This document shows, piece after piece, positions 25,088-33,367 of a DNA stretch of 64,000 nt. The notes under the pieces were generated by a model. That model was not told where the DNA came from. It did not search any database and saw only the letters and a list, made by a program, of their open reading frames with translations. A program made the translations under genes and the position numbers. How positions within the stretch are numbered: position 1 is the stretch's first letter; each line of letters opens with the position of its first letter. Source of the DNA: Deltaproteobacteria bacterium (lineage in GTDB: Bacteria > Desulfobacterota > Desulfobacteria > Desulfobacterales > Desulfosarcinaceae); contig JAKALP010000009.1 in the NCBI GenBank assembly GCA_021824175.1, forward strand, positions 62,001-126,000. Reading direction: 5' to 3'.

Positions 25088-25654
25088 ATGTCTAAAATCA
25101 GTCTGGATTGCGGGGCGGCCTTCATATACCCCATGCCCATGGTGCTGGCGGGCGCAGTGGTGGAGGGCAAAGCCAACTTCATGGCTGTCGGCTGGGTTGC
25201 GCGGGTCAATTTCAAGCCGCCGTTGATCGGCATCGCTTTGGGCCCTCATCATACCAATGCCGGCATCGAACAGAACAAAGCCTTCAGCATCAATATCCCC
25301 GATGTGGCGCTGATGGAAAAGACCGATTACTGCGGGCTGGTGTCGGGCCGCAACACGGATAAATCCGCTTTGTTTAAAGTCTTCTATGGCCAGTTGGACC
25401 AAGCCCCGTTGATCGAGGAGTGCCCCGTGTCCATCGCCTGCACCCTTTATGAGGCCGTCCGCCTGCCCTCCAATACGCTCTTCATCGGCGAACCCAAGGA
25501 AGTGTTCACTGAAGAGAGATTTCTTACCGACGGCAAACTGGACATCAAGAAACTAAACCCCTTCACCCTGACTATGCCGGACAACGCCTATTGGTCCATC
25601 GGCGAATGTTTGGGCAAGGCGTGGAATGTCGGAAAGCAATTGAAGAAGAAATGA
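25088..25654 (+). CDS. Flavin reductase-family protein (flavoredoxin-like)
   Basis: 188 residues, ATG preceded by AAAAGGAGCAGCGAG. The FMN-binding split barrel is visible as YPMPMVLAGAVVEGKANFMA, the N-terminal strand pair, followed by GIALGPHHTNAGIEQNKAFS and DYCGLVSGRNTDKS. Small FMN proteins of this size are typical of anaerobes, where flavoredoxin moves electrons between ferredoxin or hydrogenase and acceptors. Its stop overlaps the next start (ATGA), so it is translated together with the YhiN-type flavoprotein. Confidence 0.88.
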   Translation: MSKISLDCGAAFIYPMPMVLAGAVVEGKANFMAVGWVARVNFKPPLIGIALGPHHTNAGIEQNKAFSINIPDVALMEKTDYCGLVSGRNTDKSALFKVFYGQLDQAPLIEECPVSIACTLYEAVRLPSNTLFIGEPKEVFTEERFLTDGKLDIKKLNPFTLTMPDNAYWSIGECLGKAWNVGKQLKKK

Positions 25655-26835
25655 TCACCCAGACAGATGTCCTCATCATCGGCGCCGGCGCATCGGGGTT
25701 GATGTGCGCCTTGACCGCGGGGCAGCGCGGCCGCAAAGTGCTGGTGATCGACCATGGCGAAAAACCGGGGCGCAAGATTTTGATCTCCGGGGGCGGGAAG
25801 TGCAATTTCACCAATGAAGAGGTGCGGGCCGAGCACTACATCTGCCACAACCCCCATTTCTGCAGATCGGCCCTCAGTCGATTTACTTCCCAGGATTTTC
25901 TCGCCATGGTGCGCCGGCACGGCATTGCCTTCAGCCGCCGGGAACACGGCCAACTCTTCTGTGAACGCGGCGCGGGGGATATTTTGAATATGCTGCTCAT
26001 GGAGTGCCGTCAGGCCGGGGTTGAATTTCAGATGGGCGCGCCTGTGGACGCCGTGGAGCATCCGGCTGAGCGGCAATTCAAGGTGCGTACCGGCCAAACC
26101 GAAATGACCGCCGAATCCCTCGTGGTGGCCTGCGGCGGATTGGCCATGCCTTCGGCTGGCGCCAGCTCCCTGGGTTACACCCTCGCCGCGCAATTCAACC
26201 TCAAGGTGTGGCCACCCGCGCCGGGCCTGGTGCCTTTTACGCTGCAACCCAAAGACAGGGCGAGTTTGCAAAGTTTGTCCGGCATCGCGCTGCCGGTGGA
26301 GGTTCTTTGCGGTGGAAAGCGTTTTTATGAAAATCTGCTCTTCACCCACCGGGGCCTCAGCGGCCCTGTGATCCTGCAAAGTTCTCTCTACTGGCAGCCC
26401 GGCGACATCCTGACCGTCAACTGGCTGCCGCATCTGGATCTGATCGAAGAACTCAAGGCCCAGCAAATCCATCATCCCCGGCGCAGCGTTAAAACCGCCC
26501 TGGCTCAATATCTTCCCAAGCGGCTGGTGGCGGTCCTGGCGGCGCCGGATCTATGCGACCAGCCCCTGCAGAGCGTGTCCCAGTCTCAGTTCAAACAGTT
26601 GGTGGCCCAGGTGCAGCAATGGTCCATCAAACCCGGCGGCACCGAGGGATTTCGCACCGCCGAGGTCACCTTGGGCGGCGTGGATTGCGCGGCCATCTCC
26701 TCAAAAACCATGGAAGCCGTGGCAATTCCCGGCCTTTTCTTCATCGGCGAAGTTTTGGATGTCACCGGCTGGCTGGGCGGCTACAACCTCCAGTGGGCCT
26801 GGTCATCCGGCTGGTGCGCCGGGCAGTATGTGTAA
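25651..26835 (+). CDS. YhiN/HI0933-family FAD-dependent oxidoreductase
   Basis: 394 residues from the ATG that overlaps the flavin reductase stop. N-terminal Rossmann motif VLIIGAGASGLMCALTAGQR, then KPGRKILISGGGKCNFTNEE, the signature of the HI0933-like family, and a C-terminal GVDCAAISSKTME ... FFIGEVLDVTGWLGGYNLQW block that closes the FAD site. Members related to BaiN are implicated in reducing unsaturated ring or steroid substrates; most are uncharacterised. Coupling with a flavin reductase suggests a shared electron route (inference). Confidence 0.9.
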   Translation: MITQTDVLIIGAGASGLMCALTAGQRGRKVLVIDHGEKPGRKILISGGGKCNFTNEEVRAEHYICHNPHFCRSALSRFTSQDFLAMVRRHGIAFSRREHGQLFCERGAGDILNMLLMECRQAGVEFQMGAPVDAVEHPAERQFKVRTGQTEMTAESLVVACGGLAMPSAGASSLGYTLAAQFNLKVWPPAPGLVPFTLQPKDRASLQSLSGIALPVEVLCGGKRFYENLLFTHRGLSGPVILQSSLYWQPGDILTVNWLPHLDLIEELKAQQIHHPRRSVKTALAQYLPKRLVAVLAAPDLCDQPLQSVSQSQFKQLVAQVQQWSIKPGGTEGFRTAEVTLGGVDCAAISSKTMEAVAIPGLFFIGEVLDVTGWLGGYNLQWAWSSGWCAGQYV

Positions 26836-26872
26836 CCTGGGATTTTGTAATTACTTCTCTGCCGAACCGCTG

Positions 26873-29062
26873 CTAAAAAAGAAGTTTGACATCCATATTC
26901 ATGCTTCGTGATTCACTCTTCTGGATCGTATCTTCGGTTTCGCTTTGAGTAAAGTAAACGTTCATCAGGATATGTCTTCCGATGGTCCAGCGCGCGCTGG
27001 GCCCGATGACCCGTTCGATTTGATCGGTTTCGGGACGCAGTACTTCGCTGTATAAAAATGAGAACTGCAGATCGCCCTGGGGGAAGGGGGACCAGTTGAT
27101 GGAGTAGTTTTGAAAGGTATCCGAGCGCTGGGACCGCTCCACGACGTTCATCTTGGCGAAGAGACTCAGGTTGGGAAACAGCAGGAAGAACCCTTGTATG
27201 TCATATTGGGTCTCCACCTGGCTTTCCGTGTCCGGCTCGGAAGGTTCGATCAGCTTGTACGAGTAGGAGGAGTTCAGCGTCAGTTTTTCCGAGGGGGTTA
27301 GACTGGTACCGCTGCGCAGCATTTTGCTGGTGTCGCGGGTGCCGTCGGCCAGCTTGTCCCAGCCATAGCCGAGATCCAGGAACATGCTCCAGCCCTTGTA
27401 GAGGATGGCGTTGGTGCGCAAAAAGACGGAATCTTGCGTCGCATTCTGGTCTTCAAAAACGCTTCGGCCGCTATAGGTCAAGGCTTGGTTCAAGGTGGCC
27501 AGCCAGGCCGCTCGAAGCGAGGCGCCGTAGGAGTAATCGACGGAGGTCTGTTGGTAGCTGTTGTTATTGTCCGTGCGTTGAACGTTGGCGCTGGAAGAAT
27601 AGGTGGAATTAAAAATATGATTCATAAAGACGTCATTGGTCAACATGGTGCGTTCAGCCTGCAGCGGGTCCTGCGTTTGCCGGCTGTGCAGCAGGTTATA
27701 CCCCACGATGGTTTGCTTGCCCAGACGGCTCTGCAGGTTGAGATTGTAGTTGTGGTAGACGGTGGTGGTATTCTGGGCTGACTGTTCGCTGGTCTTGGTG
27801 ATGAAAGCCTCCATTTCGGTCACAAAGATATTGGCGTATTGGGACGCGTCGGGCGTGGCGGGCAACAGCGGGCGGGTCACGACCTTGATGAAGCGCGTGT
27901 GCACCGCTGGAAATCGGATTTCAAACCGATTGTCGAATGTCCCGAAAGGAGCCTGAGCCACGGAGGCCACCAGAGTCCAGGTGCTGCCGTCCAAGTTGTC
28001 CGGGCTGGAGTAAACCGACCAGGTGAAGGCGTTGGCAATGGCCGTGGAAAGACGGCGGTCGACCCAGAGCTGGATCTGATCGACATCCGTGGGAAATCCA
28101 AAATCGAGGCCGATATTGGTCAAGGTGCTCTCATCGCCGCCCAGGCCGAGATCCAGACCGGTGGAAGCGGTGGTGTTGCCGTCAATGAGCGTCTGGGTGG
28201 ATGCCAGGGCCGGTCCATCTTCGGGGGTATTGTCCTGGGAAGACAAGCCGGCAAAGCGTAATAAAGGTTCTTCGGTGGTGGCGTTGTTGGAAATGTCAAA
28301 GGTGTTGTAGCGGATTCGATAGCCGGTGTTCAAGGAGAGACGATCGTCGAGGAAGTTCTTGGCATAATCGATGTGGCCGAAGTGGGTTTGATCCTTGGTT
28401 TCGGAGTCCCTCAAGAAGTCTTTGGTGTCATTGAGGGTATATTCATAATCCACGGTCAACTGCCGCCAGAAATCATATTGGGCACTGAAGTTGTAAGTAT
28501 CGGCCTCTTGATTCAGCGTTACGGGATTGCTGGTAGTATCTAAACGCGTGAAGGAAAAATTCCACTTGGGCAGCAGTTCGGTGGAGTTCATACCCATGAC
28601 GGCCGTATACTGATCCCGGCTGGATCGGTTGGTTGGAAGATCGGTGATATCTTCGTTCAAGGTACTGTTGCGGTAGGAGACGCCGGCTTGATACATGGGA
28701 TTGTTCAGGTTCAAATCAATGAAGGGCTGCACGCGCTCGTCCCGGATATCAAACTCCTGGCCCTCGTTGGTGGAAACCGATTTATCCAATTCATAATACG
28801 ACCCGCCGGCAATGGTCAGGTACGGGTAGATCTCCTTGGAGATATCCAGGTTGTAGCGTTGATCAAATCTGGACAGGTTGCTGCTGGTTTCCCGGCCGGT
28901 GTCCTTGAGAGTGACTTTACCGTCAGTGGTGGTGTAGAGAAACTCGCCGTTGAGGTTGAGATTGTCCGCTTGAACCGCGCCGATTCCGGCAGCGAAAAGC
29001 AATGCGGCCGCGAGCAAGTACTTCCTGAGACAATGGGCCGCTTGAAGCGCTGATGGCTGCAT
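26873..29062 (-). CDS. Outer-membrane beta-barrel of electron-conduit locus, with discoidin-like insert
   Basis: 729 residues with a signal peptide (LLAAALLFAAGIGAVQA). Residues ~35-270 and ~430-729 are alternating aromatic/polar strands (for instance YLTIAGGSYYELDKS and ILMNVYFTQSETED) and the protein ends in Phe, as outer-membrane barrels do. Residues ~285-422 differ: TNIGLDFGFPTDVDQIQLWV, FTWSVYSSPDNLDGSTWTLV and HTRFIKVVTRPL form an F5/8-type (discoidin) fold. It starts 3 bp after the propeller lipoprotein stop. Next to multiheme cytochromes it is the obvious candidate for the barrel that sheathes hemes across the membrane. Confidence 0.78.
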   Translation of the reverse strand: MQPSALQAAHCLRKYLLAAALLFAAGIGAVQADNLNLNGEFLYTTTDGKVTLKDTGRETSSNLSRFDQRYNLDISKEIYPYLTIAGGSYYELDKSVSTNEGQEFDIRDERVQPFIDLNLNNPMYQAGVSYRNSTLNEDITDLPTNRSSRDQYTAVMGMNSTELLPKWNFSFTRLDTTSNPVTLNQEADTYNFSAQYDFWRQLTVDYEYTLNDTKDFLRDSETKDQTHFGHIDYAKNFLDDRLSLNTGYRIRYNTFDISNNATTEEPLLRFAGLSSQDNTPEDGPALASTQTLIDGNTTASTGLDLGLGGDESTLTNIGLDFGFPTDVDQIQLWVDRRLSTAIANAFTWSVYSSPDNLDGSTWTLVASVAQAPFGTFDNRFEIRFPAVHTRFIKVVTRPLLPATPDASQYANIFVTEMEAFITKTSEQSAQNTTTVYHNYNLNLQSRLGKQTIVGYNLLHSRQTQDPLQAERTMLTNDVFMNHIFNSTYSSSANVQRTDNNNSYQQTSVDYSYGASLRAAWLATLNQALTYSGRSVFEDQNATQDSVFLRTNAILYKGWSMFLDLGYGWDKLADGTRDTSKMLRSGTSLTPSEKLTLNSSYSYKLIEPSEPDTESQVETQYDIQGFFLLFPNLSLFAKMNVVERSQRSDTFQNYSINWSPFPQGDLQFSFLYSEVLRPETDQIERVIGPSARWTIGRHILMNVYFTQSETEDTIQKSESRSMNMDVKLLF

Positions 29063-29065
29063 CCC

Positions 29066-30481
29066 CTATCTTTCACCCATCACGGCAATGGTATTGGCGC
29101 CATCGGCCAGATCCATGACCGCATTGATTTTTTTGCTGACCAAATCGATTCGAACCAGTTGCTTCCGATCAGGTTGAAGCGCAAAAAGAGCTTTTTCCTC
29201 CTGGTCGATGGATATATAGGCGGTATGGCCATCGGCTTCGATGAGATCAATGAAGGTCGATGCAAAGCGATCGACCACGGCAATTTCCTTGGAGCGGGCA
29301 AATCCGATGTAGAGCAGGCCGCTGCTGGGATCAGCGGTGATGCAGCGGGCGCCCATTCCAACAAAGATATCACTTGTGGCGGCCAGGCGCGCCAAGTCGA
29401 TCACCGCCAGGCTGGCCGAATCGCGCCGGATCACGAACATTTTACTGCCGTCTGGATTAAAGGCCGCGCGCAGCGGCGCTCCCTCGACACCGATGGTCAA
29501 AGCCGCGGACATTTGCGTCAAATCAATCACGGAGATCGTGCTCGAACGGGTATTCATCACAAAGGCGCGCGCTCCCGTGGGAGCGATCACCGCCGAGCGC
29601 GGCCCTTCGCCCACATTGATGCGGTTCGTTTCAACCATGGCCAGCGCATCAATGACGCTGATGCTGTTGGAATCGCTGTTCACCGCAATCAGAAGGCGGC
29701 CGTCCGGGGAGAGGGCCAGATCGATGGGGTGGTCATTGAGCCTGAGCCTGAGACGGTCGACTACTTCGCTTTTGATCAGATCAATGGCTTCCACCATATT
29801 CGCCCGCTCGGCGGCGACATAGGCCCTGTTTCGGATGCGGTCAAGGACGACACCGATGGGTCCCGGACTGGTGGTCAGGGTGTCGACGATCCGCAGACTC
29901 TTTTTATTGAATATGGAAATGGTATTGACGTCGGCATTGCTGATGTAGCCGGTCAGGTTGAGGATCGGGCGATGGGCTGGCGCCAGCGTGAAAAGGGTAT
30001 CTAAGCGGGGGCGGTTGCCTTTGAGCTCCGACGGTTGCAGGGAGAGAAACAGGGTGGTTATCTTCCCCCGCGCCACGTCAAAAGGAAGATCTATTAATAT
30101 GGCCTTTTCCGGCACCGATAGAGCGATTTCGCCTTCCTCCGCGCGTGCAAATGCTTCTTTGAGCTGGAGGGCCAACCCCGTGCAAGAGCCGGGGGGTAGA
30201 ATGGCCGATGCCAGTTGGGTTTGAATGGGTTGGCGGTCGACGCTCCGAATTTCGGGGCTCTGCAATTGTGCCGTGATTTCCTTGCCGTTACTGTATCTAA
30301 CGGAAATACTGCTGATGGTCAGTCTCAGGTTCTGGGCTTCCTGGGGCAATGGCTGAAGATATAAAAGCAGTTGGCCGTCTTCGGCTGATACGGTGCGGTA
30401 TTCGGGGGTGCGGTTTTGGGGCGGGCAGCCCCCAAGGAAGAAAAAAAGAAATAAAATAAGTATCGTGCGGGGATGCGGCAT
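29066..30481 (-). CDS. YVTN-type beta-propeller lipoprotein
   Basis: 471 residues from ATG 30481. The signal peptide ends in a lipobox (FLFFFLGGC|PP). Residues ~160-470 hold repeated blades such as NADVNTISIFNKKSLRIVDT, LAVIDLARLAATSD and AVVDRFASTFIDL, the pattern of seven-bladed YVTN/lactonase-like propellers; residues 40-150 form a separate beta-rich domain. Encoded 3 bp upstream of the barrel gene, so the two are one unit. A propeller at the surface could hold cytochromes to the barrel or bind partners (inference). Confidence 0.8.
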   Translation of the reverse strand: MPHPRTILILFLFFFLGGCPPQNRTPEYRTVSAEDGQLLLYLQPLPQEAQNLRLTISSISVRYSNGKEITAQLQSPEIRSVDRQPIQTQLASAILPPGSCTGLALQLKEAFARAEEGEIALSVPEKAILIDLPFDVARGKITTLFLSLQPSELKGNRPRLDTLFTLAPAHRPILNLTGYISNADVNTISIFNKKSLRIVDTLTTSPGPIGVVLDRIRNRAYVAAERANMVEAIDLIKSEVVDRLRLRLNDHPIDLALSPDGRLLIAVNSDSNSISVIDALAMVETNRINVGEGPRSAVIAPTGARAFVMNTRSSTISVIDLTQMSAALTIGVEGAPLRAAFNPDGSKMFVIRRDSASLAVIDLARLAATSDIFVGMGARCITADPSSGLLYIGFARSKEIAVVDRFASTFIDLIEADGHTAYISIDQEEKALFALQPDRKQLVRIDLVSKKINAVMDLADGANTIAVMGER

Positions 30482-30616
30482 GGGCAAAAGATGATGTTAG
30501 CGTTGTTGGTTGAAGCACAACCGTGGTTATGGAGACAACGGCCTGCGGGAGCCTGTGTGTGCCTTGCGCGTTGGCGCACGCACTTATCCTAATACCACTA
30601 AATCCGGGGAATGGTC

Positions 30617-30650
30617 AAAAAAGGCTGACGAAGGGATCTCGTCAGCCTTT
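30617..30650 (-). terminator. Rho-independent terminator after hexaheme cytochrome gene
   Basis: Twelve-bp stem AAAGGCTGACGA / TCGTCAGCCTTT with a 7-base loop; the minus-strand transcript continues TTTTTT. It separates the cytochrome gene from the propeller-barrel pair, which must rely on read-through or its own promoter. Confidence 0.82.
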
Positions 30651-30672
30651 CGGGGTCATAATATCGAAAAGA

Positions 30673-31854
30673 CTAATCTTGGATGTGGCACTTGTTGCAC
30701 AAACTTCTCTGACCAGTGCCGAAAACGGCGGCTACGTCGCGTCCATAATAGCTGTTTAATTGATCGGTCGCTATAGCGCCAGTGTCGGTGGTCTGCGGAT
30801 GCGAATCCACGAGGAACTGCACTTCGAAATCCCAGCGGCCCGCATTGGTAAAGGCCGAAGCATGGGCCCGGTGGCAGCTCAAGCACATGGCGTTGGAGCT
30901 GGAGCTCGCGCCCGCCGTGGTAGTAGAGCTCAACTGGGTGCGATCGGAAATCTGTCTTTCAAAAGGAACCAAAGCCAGATAAGCGGTGGCGGAGGTGCCC
31001 GTCAAATCGCCGGACCTGACGTACATATTATAATTCGTGCTCAAATTGGAGCCCAAGGTGGCGGTGTTGCTGGCCGGATGGCGATGGGCGCCTACGCCGG
31101 CGGCGATGAAGCCGGTGTGGCAGTTGGAGCACCACTCGGACATGCCGCGGCCGTAGTCGGTGTGGTTGCTGTTGGTTTCATTGGCGGCGCTGGTACGAGC
31201 GGTGGTGGCAGTGGGCGCCGGGTTGGTAAAAGTGGTGGTCGGCGCGGGACGGTAGCCCACATCGCCCAGCAGACGGTAGTTGCCCAGAACGCCTTGGGCC
31301 GGCGTCGGATCGCCGTATGAACCAGAGCCCATGATTTGACGGGTGTTGTTGGCGATTTTGCCATGGGGATCATGGCAGCTGGAGCAGGCCAGTTGCGCGG
31401 AGGGGAAAGTGCCGCCCGGCGCCTGGGTCAAGTCGCTGTCCGCCACCAAACCGAAGTCGGCGGCCACGATGTTATGACCGCAGTTTCTGCCATTGCGGGT
31501 TTTCATGGTGGTGGAACCCGGCCGGGAAGGGAACGTCAAGGTTTTGGTCAGCCAGTAAAAATCGCCGCCCGGAGTGAGGTTGCCGCCGGTGGTGCTAAAG
31601 ACATGATAACTGCCGGAGCCCGAGTGGCAGTTCAAGCAAGTGGAGCTGGGGTCTGCCCCTTTGGTCAGCGAATCCCCGGTGACACCGGGCACGCCCCCTG
31701 GAATAATGGACTGGCCATTTTCCGAGTTGTGCATGGTGTGGCAACCGTTGCAGTATGCCACGCCGCCATCGTGGAAGGCCATCGCGGGAGTGGCCAACCA
31801 CATCAGCAGCGAAGCAATCGCCAGAAGCCTAATAATCGTTTTGATGGGTTTCAT
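30673..31854 (-). CDS. Exported hexaheme c-type cytochrome
   Basis: 393 residues from ATG 31854, chosen because AAAAAGGAGATAAACTGG precedes it. Signal peptide ends TPAMA|FHDGG. Six CxxCH motifs: CNGCH, CLNCH, CSSCH, CSNCH, CLSCH, CNKCH, spread widely rather than packed. The order CSSCHDPHGK, CSNCHTGF, CLSCHRAHASAF, NAGRWDFE matches the second hexaheme protein at 42848-43660, so the two are paralogs. Wide heme spacing with long Ser/Thr-rich loops suggests an extracellular or outer-membrane cytochrome. Confidence 0.88.
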   Translation of the reverse strand: MKPIKTIIRLLAIASLLMWLATPAMAFHDGGVAYCNGCHTMHNSENGQSIIPGGVPGVTGDSLTKGADPSSTCLNCHSGSGSYHVFSTTGGNLTPGGDFYWLTKTLTFPSRPGSTTMKTRNGRNCGHNIVAADFGLVADSDLTQAPGGTFPSAQLACSSCHDPHGKIANNTRQIMGSGSYGDPTPAQGVLGNYRLLGDVGYRPAPTTTFTNPAPTATTARTSAANETNSNHTDYGRGMSEWCSNCHTGFIAAGVGAHRHPASNTATLGSNLSTNYNMYVRSGDLTGTSATAYLALVPFERQISDRTQLSSTTTAGASSSSNAMCLSCHRAHASAFTNAGRWDFEVQFLVDSHPQTTDTGAIATDQLNSYYGRDVAAVFGTGQRSLCNKCHIQD

Positions 31855-32055
31855 CCAGTTTATCTCCTTTTTCTTCATGAGATTCATTTATCTTCCCCGT
31901 AAGAATCCTTTAGCCGATAGATCGTTCTTGCTGGAGTACAATTTTTTAGAATTCCGTGCGGGGGCGCTTTATGTTCTTTGATCGATTGAACGGTTGTATA
32001 AATCACTGTTGCAAAATCTGCTGCGAAAAAATTGACGGCCTCACCTCCTTTGCTA

Positions 32056-33033
32056 TTATTTATAGTTGAGCTTGAATACGCTTACGCCCCGGCTGTTCAA
32101 TTGGGAGATGTACAGCCGGTGGTGGCTATCCAGGCCTAGATCTTTGGGACCGATCAGATTGTTTGATTTGTTGCCGCGATAGCCAAATTCCATCTGGAAG
32201 TTGAAGTTCTTGTCGAAAATCAGGATTACCGATTTCAAGCGGTCGGCGACATAAAGATTGCCCTCATCGTCGGCCACAATGCCGCCCACCACGCCGAAGC
32301 GTCCCGGCGCACTGCCCGGCCGGCCGAAACTGAAGATTTTTCCCTCGGGTGTCAGCTTATAGGCTGTGAAAAGCACGGGGATGGTGAAAAGGATATTTTT
32401 TTCGCCGTCTACGCTGAATCCGCTGATCTGGGTGGCCAGGCGTTTCTTTTCGCTGACGGCCAGCAGCCGGCCGATGTCGTAGCCAAACTGAAATACTCCC
32501 TCTTCATCCGTCACCACGATGAGAAGCGCGCCCTGGTCCAGCAAGTAGATCCGCTCGTGGCGGATAACGATGCGCTCGGCTGAAAAGGCGGAAAACTCAG
32601 GTGGAAGATTTTTGAGGGTGAGTTTGGAAACGGGTTGGCCTTTGTAATCGCAAATCAGGATGGCGGGTTTGGCGTCGATTTGGGTCAACAATAGGATTTG
32701 ACCGCTGTCGTTGACCGCTACGCCGGATACAGCCCCCAGGCTGCCGTCTTCACCAAAACGGTGGATCTCCATGCCTTTGTCGTTGAAGATGATGATGGCG
32801 CCGGTTTTGGGATCGGTGACGTAGATTTCATCGCGGGTCTGGTCGATGCCGATCTGGCCCCAATTGAGATGCACCGGGCCGTTAAAACCGGATAAGTTGT
32901 AAAGGTAAGCAGGTTGAACATCGGCCCACATCTGGCCGACGGCGATCCCGCCAATCACCAGAAGGGATACGAATATGGCGCTTAGGTATCGCTTAGCCCG
33001 CAGCGATCGGCCCAATTGGAGAATCATGGTCAT
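32056..33033 (-). CDS. NHL-repeat beta-propeller protein (minus arm)
   Basis: 325 residues from ATG 33033 (GAGGAAAGCAAC upstream). An N-terminal hydrophobic segment (YLSAIFVSLLVIGGIAVG) exports or anchors it. Repeats of the NHL type follow: IGIDQTRDEIYVTDPKTGAI, GVAVNDSGQILLL, GGIVADDEGNLYVADRLKSV and LGLDSHHRLYISQLNSRGV, giving about six blades. It is a distant paralog of the NHL protein closing the plus arm (38440-39366). Such propellers often occur among outer-membrane cytochrome genes and may act as assembly or docking proteins. Confidence 0.82.
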   Translation of the reverse strand: MTMILQLGRSLRAKRYLSAIFVSLLVIGGIAVGQMWADVQPAYLYNLSGFNGPVHLNWGQIGIDQTRDEIYVTDPKTGAIIIFNDKGMEIHRFGEDGSLGAVSGVAVNDSGQILLLTQIDAKPAILICDYKGQPVSKLTLKNLPPEFSAFSAERIVIRHERIYLLDQGALLIVVTDEEGVFQFGYDIGRLLAVSEKKRLATQISGFSVDGEKNILFTIPVLFTAYKLTPEGKIFSFGRPGSAPGRFGVVGGIVADDEGNLYVADRLKSVILIFDKNFNFQMEFGYRGNKSNNLIGPKDLGLDSHHRLYISQLNSRGVSVFKLNYK

Positions 33034-33367
33034 GTTGCTTTCCTCTTTTGCCCAGCCATTGTTAACCAATAAATGTGCCAAAATGGCGATTTAAATGATT
33101 ACCGAGTGGCTACAGCATGTTAGGTGGGTGACAACGATTTTTTCTAAGGCTGGAACCATGGCTAAACCGGTAAAAACACCAGGTGGAGGTGGTGTTATCG
33201 CCGGTTGCGTGAAGGCCCTTCGAAGGATATGAAATGACAGAGATGGTGGCCCCTTTCGCTCATCGGGCCATGGATGCTCCCGTGAGTCTTGGACGGGCGC
33301 GGTCGCGGCGGGATCCTAGCGGGAAAATTGGCTTGAAAATCGTCATTGAGTATGAAATGAGAAGTTT
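33034..33367. other. Shared upstream region of the divergent conduit operons
   Basis: 334 bp between the minus and plus arms. It holds the sigma-54-like site below and a GC-rich stretch (33160-33230) with short self-complementary pieces such as CACCAGGTGGAGGTGGTG. I looked for a GEMM c-di-GMP riboswitch consensus and did not find one. Confidence 0.4.
33066..33080 (-). promoter_or_regulatory. Sigma-54-like -24/-12 element
   Basis: Minus strand reads TGGCAC-ATTTA-TTGG, against the consensus TGGCAC-N5-TTGC; one base differs. It lies 33 bases before the NHL start codon, leaving a short leader of about 20 bases. Confidence 0.35.

Noticed and set aside
33034-33367. Riboswitch or small RNA in the conduit divergent region
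   Set aside because: Short self-complementary pieces exist but no known consensus fits.
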